From contig JABDJE010000052.1 of NCBI GenBank assembly GCA_013002625.1, positions 1 through 17,994 of the forward strand: a DNA stretch of 17,994 nucleotides. The letters are read 5' to 3'. This DNA comes from Saprospiraceae bacterium (GTDB taxonomy: Bacteria; Bacteroidota; Bacteroidia; Chitinophagales; Saprospiraceae). Of this stretch, positions 6,156 through 13,552 are shown in pieces; the first letter of the stretch is position 1; every line of letters starts with the position of its first letter. The notes beneath the pieces were generated by a model. The model was given only the letters and a program-made list of their open reading frames with translations. It had not been told where the DNA came from and ran no database searches. Position numbers and translations under genes: made by a program.

Positions 6156-8402
6156 ATGTCATTTGACTTTTTCTACAAATATCGACGCGGTCTCATTGCA
6201 TTGTTTGTATTGCTGACCATTGGAAGTGCATTTCTTTTGCCCCAAGTAAAATTCAATTTCAGCTTTGAGCAATTCTTCCCGCAGGGTGATAAAGATCTCG
6301 AGTTCTTCCAGAATTTTGTAAATGAATTTGAAACAGACGATAACTTTTTACTCATTGCACTTGAGCATGAAGATGGTGTTTTCGATAGTACTTTTCTTGA
6401 AAATGTAAGGGCATTTTCCCTCGAGTGCAAAGCTTTGGAAGAAGTCAGATCTGTGCAGGCATTACCCTTGTTTCGATATCCTGTCATGACGCCTTTTGGC
6501 CCCAACTCTGTAGCTGCTTTACACTGGGATGATGAAGAACGGCTTCTACAGGACAGCATAAGATTGATGTCTGACGAGCGCGTACGCTTTAATCTGTTGA
6601 ATAAGGACGGCACAGCAACCGCAGTTGTACTCAAGACGATTGATGGCATGCAAATCGAAGCGTCAAAATCATTCATGAAAGCAATCAATTCGGCGCTTGA
6701 AAAACATGAACTGGATCAATATTATATGTTAGGCCGCGCCTACTTCCAGACTGAGTTGTCCGCGATGCAATTCAGAGAGATAATGGTTTCTACTATTATA
6801 TCAGGTTTTTTAATCTCCCTGATCATGATTGTTCTCTACAAGAAACCCTGGAGTATTTTTGTTGCGCTCAGTTCAATCGGTGTCGGACTTGTATTGTTTT
6901 TGGGATTGTTGACCTTGCTTGACAGGGAGCTTACAATTATGGCAGCACTTTACCCGGTGCTTATGTTGATAGTGGGAACAAGTGATGTCGTGCACATTAT
7001 GACCAAGTATTTCGATGAGTTAAAGAAGGGGTTTCAGCGTAAAGCAGCTATTCTGACAACAATCAAGCAAATTGGCTTGGCAACCTTATTAACCTCACTG
7101 ACTACTGCGGCGGGCTTTGCGACCTTACTCAGTTCGAGAATTGGTCCGATAAGAGACTTTGGGGTCAACTCCGCAATCGGCGTGGTCTTGGCTTTTATCG
7201 TTGTGATACTTTTTACCTGTCCAATGCTTACTTTGTTTTCCAAATCCCAATTGGTTCCTGAAGATGTTTCAAAAGACAAATGGCCAGGCTGGATGCTTCA
7301 GTTTTACGAATGGACAAACAGAAATCGACGAGAGGTATTCATTGCTTTCATGGCCTTTCTTGTCTTATCGGCATGGGGCATTTCAATGATTCATACGAAC
7401 TATGCCATAGAAGAAAATCTTCCGCGAGGCCAAAAAATTACGGAAGACTTCCAGTATTTCGAAAATGAGTTTGCCGGATTCAGACCGCTAGAAATTGCAG
7501 TCTTTATTGGAGAAGATTATGAAGTATATGACTATGAAGTGTTGAGATCGATTCATGAATTGCAGGAGTATATATTATCCAAGGAAGAAATTCAAACAGC
7601 ATTTTCACTATCCACCTTGGTCAAGAGCATTAACCAGATGAACAATTCCAATCGTTCAGAAGCGTATGTATTTCCCGAAAGGGAAGCCTATCCAAAGGTG
7701 CGTCGGTTGATGAATAGAACTAAAATGTCGGGCCTAGATTTGCTGATTAGCAAAGACAGAAGAAAGACCAGGATCAGCAGCAAGATAAAAGATATTGGTT
7801 CGGAAAATATTGGGGTTCTCGGAGATGATATCGATGGGTGGATTGCTGCCAATATTGACAGCAGTGTAGTTCAATTCAAGCAAACAGGAACCGGTATTAT
7901 TCTGGATAAAAATTCGGAATTTGTCCGTGAGAGTTTATTATCTGGATTAGGCATTGCATTGCTTATTGTAAGTGTACTCATGGGCTTATTGTTCAGGCGA
8001 TTCAAGGTATTGCTTCTCGCACTTATTCCTAACATCATTCCATTGCTTTTTGCTGCGGCCCTGCTGGGGTATTTTAATGTAGCCCTTGAGGCAGGCATCT
8101 CGATTGTTTTTGCCATCATTTTTGGTATAGCAGTGGATGACACCATCCATTTTTTAAGCAAGTATAAATTGGCTATGGATGAATTGAAGGACAGAGAAGC
8201 GGCGCTTTTGGTGAGTTATAAGGAAGCGGGCAAGGCCATCGTTTTCACATCGATTATCTTGTTCTTTGGTTTTCTGGTGTTGCTGTTTTCTTCACACCCG
8301 CCGAGTGTAACTATTGGAGCATTGATTTCTGTCACCTTGCTCAGTGCCTTGATTGCTGACCTGACCATATTACCTGTGCTAATTCGATTTTTTAAAATTT
8401 AA
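6156..8402 (+). CDS. RND-superfamily (MMPL-type) inner-membrane exporter
   Basis: This 748-residue protein is predicted to be a proton-driven exporter with the RND two-fold layout. Helix 1 is at about 11-29, a periplasmic loop spans 30-207, and helices 2-6 lie between 208 and 361. Helix 7 is near 394-412, a second periplasmic loop spans 413-590, and helices 8-12 lie between 592 and 740. Acidic residues sit inside the fourth helix of each half (GTSDVVH, Asp277; GIAVDDTIHF, Asp661-662), where RND proteins carry proton-relay residues; these two repeats also align with each other. The length and compact loops fit the MMPL/hydrophobe-amphiphile group (lipid or hopanoid exporters) better than the roughly 1000-residue drug pumps. 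No membrane-fusion or outer-membrane partner is adjacent, so it may act alone; substrate unknown. Its TAA abuts the rsgA TGA with no base between. Confidence 0.9.
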   Translation: MSFDFFYKYRRGLIALFVLLTIGSAFLLPQVKFNFSFEQFFPQGDKDLEFFQNFVNEFETDDNFLLIALEHEDGVFDSTFLENVRAFSLECKALEEVRSVQALPLFRYPVMTPFGPNSVAALHWDDEERLLQDSIRLMSDERVRFNLLNKDGTATAVVLKTIDGMQIEASKSFMKAINSALEKHELDQYYMLGRAYFQTELSAMQFREIMVSTIISGFLISLIMIVLYKKPWSIFVALSSIGVGLVLFLGLLTLLDRELTIMAALYPVLMLIVGTSDVVHIMTKYFDELKKGFQRKAAILTTIKQIGLATLLTSLTTAAGFATLLSSRIGPIRDFGVNSAIGVVLAFIVVILFTCPMLTLFSKSQLVPEDVSKDKWPGWMLQFYEWTNRNRREVFIAFMAFLVLSAWGISMIHTNYAIEENLPRGQKITEDFQYFENEFAGFRPLEIAVFIGEDYEVYDYEVLRSIHELQEYILSKEEIQTAFSLSTLVKSINQMNNSNRSEAYVFPEREAYPKVRRLMNRTKMSGLDLLISKDRRKTRISSKIKDIGSENIGVLGDDIDGWIAANIDSSVVQFKQTGTGIILDKNSEFVRESLLSGLGIALLIVSVLMGLLFRRFKVLLLALIPNIIPLLFAAALLGYFNVALEAGISIVFAIIFGIAVDDTIHFLSKYKLAMDELKDREAALLVSYKEAGKAIVFTSIILFFGFLVLLFSSHPPSVTIGALISVTLLSALIADLTILPVLIRFFKI

Positions 8403-9380
8403 TCAGTAGTCCACATTGCGCTCCCAATAATTCTGATCTTCAATTTCTTCAATAATTTGAAGATAATTCATGTAGCGCAATTCACTGATTTCACCATTTT
8501 CTATGCCCTCTTTAACGGCACAGTGCGGTTCATTCCTGTGTGTGCAATCTGCAAATCGACATTCAGAGGATGCTTCAAAGAATTCACGGAAATTGTGTGC
8601 GACATCCTGTACCTCAAGGTGGTTGTAGCTTAAGGTTTTGATACCTGGAGTATCTATAATCCTGGTGGTATCATCGAGCGTAAACATTTCTGCAAAAGTG
8701 GTTGTATGCTGACCCTTACCTGAAAAGTCAGATAGGTCCTTGGTTTTCAGGTTTAAATCCGGTAAGAGTATATTTATGATCGAAGATTTACCTACTCCGG
8801 ATTGCCCACTCAAGAGACTGGTTTTTCCTTTGATTATTTTTTTCAGATTCACAAATCCTTTTTCTTCCATTGCTGAAATCAAATGGCATTTGTATCCAAT
8901 TTTTTCATACAATTCTTTAAGCAAGGCAAATACTGCCAGATCATCCTCCTGGTATAAATCTCCTTTATTGAATAAAATATGTACCGGAATATTATAGGGC
9001 TCCGTCATGAGAATAAATCGATCGATAAAACCCTGTTTGAGCATGGGTTCCTTGATGGTAACAATGAGTAGGGCCTGATCAATATTGGCTGCAATAATGT
9101 GCAGGAAATGTTTCTTACGCGGTGATTGCCGGATTACATAGTTTGTCCTGTTTTCTATGGACTTGATGATGCCGTTTTCATCGTGAGATTCCCGTTCGAT
9201 CAGCACATGATCTCCAACCGCCACTGGATTGGTGAGTTTTTTTCCGTCCAATCTAAACTTGCCAATCATCCGGCATGGCAGGGTAGACCCATCTTCAAGC
9301 TGTACATCATACCAACTTCCTGTTGATCTGATGATAAGACCCTTTTCTAATTCTTGCTTAGCTTTTTCGGCGCCTTCCAT
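8403..9380 (-). CDS. rsgA: Ribosome small-subunit-dependent GTPase A
   Basis: This 325-residue GTPase assists late maturation of the 30S subunit. An N-terminal OB-fold (about 14-80) is followed by the circularly permuted GTPase typical of RsgA: the G4 motif NKGD (138-141) precedes the P-loop GQSGVGKSS (192-200), then the GKGQHTTT switch (221-228) and DTPG (243-246). The C-terminal zinc site is intact: Cys274, Cys279, His281 and Cys287. The first 13 residues before KGLIIRSTGSWYDV are a short extension compared with many homologues, but no better ATG exists. It lies 4 nt downstream of the GGGP synthase homologue, so the two are probably cotranscribed. It ends tail to tail against the RND exporter. 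Confidence 0.97.
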   Translation of the reverse strand: MEGAEKAKQELEKGLIIRSTGSWYDVQLEDGSTLPCRMIGKFRLDGKKLTNPVAVGDHVLIERESHDENGIIKSIENRTNYVIRQSPRKKHFLHIIAANIDQALLIVTIKEPMLKQGFIDRFILMTEPYNIPVHILFNKGDLYQEDDLAVFALLKELYEKIGYKCHLISAMEEKGFVNLKKIIKGKTSLLSGQSGVGKSSIINILLPDLNLKTKDLSDFSGKGQHTTTFAEMFTLDDTTRIIDTPGIKTLSYNHLEVQDVAHNFREFFEASSECRFADCTHRNEPHCAVKEGIENGEISELRYMNYLQIIEEIEDQNYWERNVDY

Positions 9381-9384
9381 ATAA

Positions 9385-10134
9385 TTAGGATATTGTTTTT
9401 ACGGCGTGAACAGCTGAGGATAAATCAAACATAAGATTTGGGTCCTTTTCAATAGCGTTTCCGACTACGATAATATCTGCACCTGCTTGTGCAATTTTTT
9501 CAGCATAAGCGGCTGATTTTATCCCACCTCCAACTATAAGTGGAATGGAAATATGTTGTTTAACAGCCGATACCATGTCTATTGGGACAGGTTTTTTTGC
9601 ACCGCTGCCCGCTTCAAGATAAATGCAACGCAAGTTTAGCATTTCACCGGCCAGTGCAGTTGCTACAGCAATGTTGATTTGGCTCCTTGGAATAGGCTGA
9701 GTCTGAGACATATACTGAACAGCACTGCTTGTGCCTCCGTTGACCAAAATATAACCGGTGGATAGGATTTCAAGGTTGGATTTATATAACATGGGAGCAG
9801 CCTCTACATGTTTGCCGATAAGTAAATCTGCATTTCGTCCTGAAATAAGGGATAACAATAAGATGGCATCAGCCTGGTCATGAATTTGGATGATGCTTCC
9901 AGGAAAAATGACAATAGGCGCATTTAAACCGGATTTAAGAATTTCAAGTCTTGTATAGGTGGGCCCATTGAGGACATAACTACCTCCAATAAATACCTGG
10001 TCAATATTGGCGTCATTGCATTGCGTAATAAAACTGTCAATGTTTTGATTATTCAGCTTGTCAGGGTCCAATAGAACGGCTAAACCCGTTGTGCCCGACG
10101 ACTTAAAATTATTTAATTGATCCAGTATCATCAT
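9385..10134 (-). CDS. Geranylgeranylglyceryl/heptaprenylglyceryl phosphate synthase family protein
   Basis: This 249-residue TIM-barrel enzyme joins sn-glycerol-1-phosphate to a polyprenyl diphosphate, making the ether bond that starts archaeal-type lipids. Visible family blocks, in order: LDPDK (22-26, Mg/diphosphate site), FPGS (77-80), SLISGRNADLLIGKHV (95-110), YILVNGGTSS (128-137), the glycerol-phosphate-binding YLEAGSGA (172-179), VGGGI (201-205) and VVGN (223-226). Length fits. Members in Bacteroidota are known and belong to the larger group II enzymes; the bacterial physiological role is poorly settled, and prenyl chain length cannot be read here. No glycerol-1-phosphate dehydrogenase or other ether-lipid gene is in the window. 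It is the first gene of a pair with rsgA and follows a hairpin. Two adjacent ATGs (10134 and 10131) are possible starts. Confidence 0.93.
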   Translation of the reverse strand: MMILDQLNNFKSSGTTGLAVLLDPDKLNNQNIDSFITQCNDANIDQVFIGGSYVLNGPTYTRLEILKSGLNAPIVIFPGSIIQIHDQADAILLLSLISGRNADLLIGKHVEAAPMLYKSNLEILSTGYILVNGGTSSAVQYMSQTQPIPRSQINIAVATALAGEMLNLRCIYLEAGSGAKKPVPIDMVSAVKQHISIPLIVGGGIKSAAYAEKIAQAGADIIVVGNAIEKDPNLMFDLSSAVHAVKTIS

Positions 10135-10168
10135 GGCGTTAAAGATAGTTGATCAATTGTGAAATGGA

Positions 10169-10198
10169 AAGGGATAGCTTCAATAGAAACTATCCCTT
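10169..10198 (-). terminator. Hairpin between the PDZ-7TM gene and the GGGP synthase gene
   Basis: AAGGGATAG (10169-10177) and CTATCCCTT (10190-10198) form a perfect 9-bp stem with a 12-nt loop, 20 nt behind the minus-strand stop at 10219. On the minus strand the downstream tail (TCCATTTC) is only moderately U-rich, whereas the better T-run (CTTTTTT) follows on the plus strand, where no gene ends. It most likely terminates the PDZ-7TM message, perhaps inefficiently. Confidence 0.55.
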
Positions 10199-10218
10199 CT
10201 TTTTTATTTGAGAATGAT

Positions 10219-11229
10219 TTATTCAGACGCCGCAGCTCTGGATTGCGCAATAGCTAAGCCAAATCCGATTGGGATCAATGCCATAGTGATGAAGTAATAA
10301 TCACTTCCAGGTAGTGAAACGGTAGGCATAAGTGTGTTCACTACTACATCGATTAAAATTGGAACCAAACCAATAATAACTGCCCAAAACATGAGGCCTA
10401 GTTTATTATTGTTTCTGGTCTCTTCATCTGCTTGTTTGTATTTTTTAACGATAGCCAGTATAGCCCAGCCAAAATAGAACAAGATGAAAAACATGACGAG
10501 ATAGTCCACAAAGGTATTTAAGCCACTTGTTGAATCCGGATCCATAATGGTTAAAATGATGAAGAAAACAGCTAATAAAATCGCGGGCACGAATAAAATT
10601 TTAGTTGCGTTTGATTTATTTGTGAAGGAGGACTTAGGGCTGTGGTAAAGTATCGCACCTACTAAGAATGCAAATGCAAGTAAGACTAAACTTAAGCTCA
10701 CAGAACCCATAATATCCCTCATGGCTTCACTTTCCAGGTAAGGTCTGCCCATGAAAGATTGTCCGAAACCTATTCCGAAAAGTGCAAAGTAGAGTGCAGC
10801 CTGACTTTTCTTTTTCATTATGGCCCAAACACCCATGATAAGGAATATCAAGCCTATTAACCATCCTACTCTGTTAAGCAGATCATCATTTTTAGGCATC
10901 GAAGCATAAGTGATGTCATAAGTCATTTCAACACCATCCCGACTGACGCCAAGTGCCCTGGTATCTCCCACTTTTGTTCTAGGTCGATTATTCCAGGTAT
11001 CTGCATCTCTTACATCTTTTCCATCAATTGTTAAGATTTGATCACCCACTTGCATACCAGCTTCTGAAGCTGGACTGTTTTCATCCACTTTCGTGACAGT
11101 AAAGTCATTTGAATTGTAGCCATCGTAGGTATAATTCTTAATGTCGAGATAGCCCATAAATCCGAGCACAAGGAAAATTGCGGCCAAAGCATACACGAGA
11201 TTTGTGTATGCCGATTTGTTAGCATTCAT
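10219..11229 (-). CDS. PDZ domain plus seven-helix membrane protein, sensor-like
   Basis: This 336-residue protein has helix 1 at about 10-29, then an extracytoplasmic PDZ domain at about 44-108 (FTVTKVDENSPASEAGMQVGDQILTIDG). Seven further helices follow near 118-138, 143-160, 173-194, 210-229, 240-262, 276-299 and 309-328. The PDZ carries the usual ligand-loop and GD-I-L-x-I-D-G signature. There is no protease catalytic motif, kinase, phosphatase or receiver domain. The layout and the last helix (ALIPIGFGLAIAQSR) resemble the N-terminal sensor part of PDZ/7TM histidine kinases, where a similar Pro-containing helix leads into the kinase. Here the protein stops about seven residues after it. 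It could be a stand-alone sensor or scaffold. It is transcribed alone and diverges from the lipoprotein at 11399. Confidence 0.8.
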   Translation of the reverse strand: MNANKSAYTNLVYALAAIFLVLGFMGYLDIKNYTYDGYNSNDFTVTKVDENSPASEAGMQVGDQILTIDGKDVRDADTWNNRPRTKVGDTRALGVSRDGVEMTYDITYASMPKNDDLLNRVGWLIGLIFLIMGVWAIMKKKSQAALYFALFGIGFGQSFMGRPYLESEAMRDIMGSVSLSLVLLAFAFLVGAILYHSPKSSFTNKSNATKILFVPAILLAVFFIILTIMDPDSTSGLNTFVDYLVMFFILFYFGWAILAIVKKYKQADEETRNNNKLGLMFWAVIIGLVPILIDVVVNTLMPTVSLPGSDYYFITMALIPIGFGLAIAQSRAAASE

Positions 11230-11326
11230 GTTAATTGGTTTTTTGTTTTGTATTTAGTTATTATCATGTATAAAGTACTGATTTTAAGTGAGATAGAAGA
11301 ATGCTTTAAGTTATTTTATAAATTTT

Positions 11327-11368
11327 GTGACAAGTCGGCTTGATGACAGAACAAATTGAGGTGACAAG
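11327..11368 (+). repeat. Direct repeat GTGACAAG x2 in a divergent gap
   Basis: GTGACAAG occurs at 11327-11334 and again at 11361-11368 (34-bp pitch), within the 169-bp gap between the PDZ-7TM gene and the lipoprotein gene. The first copy extends to GTGACAAGTC, which also occurs on the minus strand at 14737-14746 ahead of the exonuclease-ligase operon. It could be a regulator site; chance is not excluded. Confidence 0.25.
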
Positions 11369-11398
11369 CGTTTATGCTATATCAAAACAAATAAAACA

Positions 11399-11884
11399 AT
11401 GAAAAATATTTTTGTCTTAGCATGCTTGGCCTTAGCTTTCACATTCACATCTTGTAGTGATGATGAGACACCTGGAGGAGGTGGTGGAAACAATAACATT
11501 ACAGGTACCATTTGGTCGGGTGCAAAAATTACATTTACCAAAGCCAATGGTTCTGATCCCAGCGATCCCGCAAACCAGGATCGTATCACTGACAATGTAA
11601 TTATAACAAGGGACAACAGTGGCGGTCAAATTTATAATGTTGCTTCAGAAACCAGCGCCAATAAAAATTCAAGTCCAGCAGGTACAAGGTGGGCATTGGG
11701 TAGAACTTCAAATGTGGAAAACCTTACTTTTTCCACCTTCAGGGGTACGATTGAACCCAAGGACGTTGTTGGAGAAGATATGGTAATGCACCTTGTTGAT
11801 GATGATATATATGTAGACATTAAGTTCGTTAGCTGGACTCAAGGCAAACAAGGTGGATTTTCCTACGAAAGATCTACTGAATAA
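11399..11884 (+). CDS. Predicted surface lipoprotein of a Bacteroidota-specific beta-rich family
   Basis: This 161-residue protein starts with a lipoprotein signal (MKNIFVLACLALAFTFTSC, lipidated Cys19) followed at once by SDDE, close to the acidic export signal described for surface lipoproteins in Flavobacterium and Bacteroides. A Gly/Asn-rich spacer (PGGGGGNNN) leads into a compact beta-rich domain: TIWSGAKITFTKANG, DRITDNVIITR, AGTRWALG, DIYVDIKFVSW and a C-terminal GGFSYERST. I recall this block pattern from many uncharacterised secreted Bacteroidota proteins, but I know of no assigned function. It is monocistronic, flanked by the divergent PDZ-7TM gene and, after a terminator, by the convergent ligase. 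Two GTGACAAG repeats lie 30-72 bp upstream. Confidence 0.85.
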   Translation: MKNIFVLACLALAFTFTSCSDDETPGGGGGNNNITGTIWSGAKITFTKANGSDPSDPANQDRITDNVIITRDNSGGQIYNVASETSANKNSSPAGTRWALGRTSNVENLTFSTFRGTIEPKDVVGEDMVMHLVDDDIYVDIKFVSWTQGKQGGFSYERSTE

Positions 11885-11950
11885 GAAATCTTCATTGTCA
11901 GATTTGATAATGAAAACAAATACATAGTTATTATATAGTTGCAGAAATTA

Positions 11951-11976
11951 AAGCCTCCGTTTGGGGGCTTTTTTTT
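11951..11976 (+). terminator. Intrinsic terminator of the lipoprotein gene
   Basis: AAGCCTCC (11951-11958), loop GTTT and GGGGGCTT (11963-11970) form an 8-bp stem with one T-G wobble, followed by a T-run into 11976. The wobble pairs only in plus-strand RNA; the minus-strand copy would have an A-C mismatch. It therefore mainly serves the lipoprotein gene. Its T-run overlaps the convergent ligase stop codon (TAA at 11977-11975). Confidence 0.9.
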
Positions 11977-13552
11977 ATAACATGGATTTCAAATCATCCA
12001 AAGTATTTGCGTCTTCAGCAGTTTTGTCTTTCCGCCACCTTTTTATTCGTGGAAATCGGGTAGCAACACCACTTTTATGTCTTTTCGAGTTTGCCAATCC
12101 TTCAAACGCCAATTCAAAAACGAGTTTTGGCTCCACCATCCTTACAGGGCCAAATCGCTCAAGTGTATGTTGGCGAACATAGCGGTCTACTTCCTGAAAT
12201 TCCTTGTCCGTTAATCCGGAATAGGCTTTTGCAAAAGTGACCAGTTGGCCATCTTCCCACAATCCAAATGTATAATCTGTATAAAGATTTGCACGTCGGC
12301 CATGTCCTCTTGTGGCGTAGGTAAGGACAGCATCAATGGTGTAGGGTTCTATTTTCCATTTCCACATATCGCCCTTCACACGCCCCTGTTTATAGCTGCT
12401 GTCTTTTTTCTTAAGCATGATTCCTTCAACTTTTCTGGTCCTGGATGTTGATCTTGTTTTTGCAAGTGCTTCCCAACTTTCAAACGCAATGGTTGGTGAT
12501 AGCATCAACGAAGAATGATTTAGTTTTGGAACAATTGTCTCCAGCACTTTCCTTCTTTTTGTGAATGATGAATTCCGTATGTCTTCACCATTGTGCTCCA
12601 ATATATCGTAGGCCATAAAGATTACGGGAATGTCATTAAGTAATTTAGCCCCAACTGATTTTCGTCCAATCCTTTTTTGCATGGCCTGAAAGTCAAGGGG
12701 TAAATTGTCCTTGTAAGCGAGGATTTCACCATCCAGCACGATACCATCAGGTAAGAAGGATACAAGTGCTTCAATTTCAGGATATTTTTCAGTCACCAAT
12801 TCTTCTCCTCTGGACCAGAGAAAGATGTCACCTTGCCTTTTAATAAGTTGACCCCTGATACCGTCCCACTTCCATTCTGCCGTCCAATCTTCAGGTGGAC
12901 CGATATTTTGAATATCATCTTCTATGGCATAAGCCAGATAAAATGGATAGGGTAAAGAAGCGTTGCTATTTTCCGAAGGGGACAGAATGAGGTCTTCAAA
13001 GGAATCTGTGGCAGGGTCCCAATTTCCCATAATTCTGTGCGCAAGAATTTTATCATCGATGCCTGTAGCTTTTGACAATGCCTTGGTCATCAGTTTCTGA
13101 CTGATTCCAATTCTAAAGCCGCCGGTTATTAACTTATTAAATACAAATCGGCCATAAAAATCGAGCTCTTGCCAACAAGATTGAATAATTGGTTTTTTCG
13201 CATCGTCTTCAAGTTCCTTTAATTGAATAATCAAAGAAATGTAATCCGTTAAGCTTTTTGAGTTTGAAGTACTTTCTTGTTTGATGAGCAAGGCTATAGT
13301 TTCTGCCAGGTCACCCACAATATAGTAGGACTCCTCGAACAGCCAGAGATCAATTCCAGCCAATTCTGAGGCCCATTGTCTCAGCAAAGTTGTATTGACA
13401 GGTCTTTTAGGACGACGATGAGATAGTAAAGCGATCGCCCAAAGCTTATCTCTATCAGAAGCCTGTTGGAAATATTCTGCCAATGCCTTAATCTTTGCAG
13501 TAGTCTTATTCGTTTCGTCAACCTTCCTTATTAATTGTGCAAAGTCTTTCAT
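11975..13552 (-). CDS. ATP-dependent DNA ligase of the exonuclease-associated repair cluster
   Basis: This 525-residue enzyme seals DNA nicks using ATP. An alpha-helical N-terminal DNA-binding domain (about 1-200) precedes the nucleotidyltransferase domain: motif I EWKWDG with adenylated Lys228, a motif III-like block LDGEILAY (273-280), motif IV EGIMLKKK (376-383) and motif V DMWKWK (395-400). The C-terminal OB-fold (about 405-510) contains RFPRIKRWR (499-507), typical of the end of bacterial ATP-dependent ligases. Size and domain order match the ligase of the four-gene cluster (ligase, MBL exonuclease, Lhr-core helicase, metallophosphoesterase) studied in Pseudomonas putida. It lacks the polymerase and nuclease domains of LigD. 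Its ATG overlaps the exonuclease stop by four bases (ATGA, 13549-13552), so translation is probably coupled. Confidence 0.95.
   Translation of the reverse strand: MKDFAQLIRKVDETNKTTAKIKALAEYFQQASDRDKLWAIALLSHRRPKRPVNTTLLRQWASELAGIDLWLFEESYYIVGDLAETIALLIKQESTSNSKSLTDYISLIIQLKELEDDAKKPIIQSCWQELDFYGRFVFNKLITGGFRIGISQKLMTKALSKATGIDDKILAHRIMGNWDPATDSFEDLILSPSENSNASLPYPFYLAYAIEDDIQNIGPPEDWTAEWKWDGIRGQLIKRQGDIFLWSRGEELVTEKYPEIEALVSFLPDGIVLDGEILAYKDNLPLDFQAMQKRIGRKSVGAKLLNDIPVIFMAYDILEHNGEDIRNSSFTKRRKVLETIVPKLNHSSLMLSPTIAFESWEALAKTRSTSRTRKVEGIMLKKKDSSYKQGRVKGDMWKWKIEPYTIDAVLTYATRGHGRRANLYTDYTFGLWEDGQLVTFAKAYSGLTDKEFQEVDRYVRQHTLERFGPVRMVEPKLVFELAFEGLANSKRHKSGVATRFPRIKRWRKDKTAEDANTLDDLKSML

Noticed and set aside
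6156..8402. RND protein as part of a tripartite drug-efflux operon
   Set aside because: No membrane-fusion or outer-membrane channel gene is adjacent, and at 748 residues with compact loops it fits the MMPL type, not the roughly 1000-residue HAE1 pumps.
11975..13552. Ligase as LigD of bacterial non-homologous end joining
   Set aside because: There is no polymerase or phosphoesterase domain fused and no Ku gene nearby. The adjacent MBL exonuclease points to the other known cluster.
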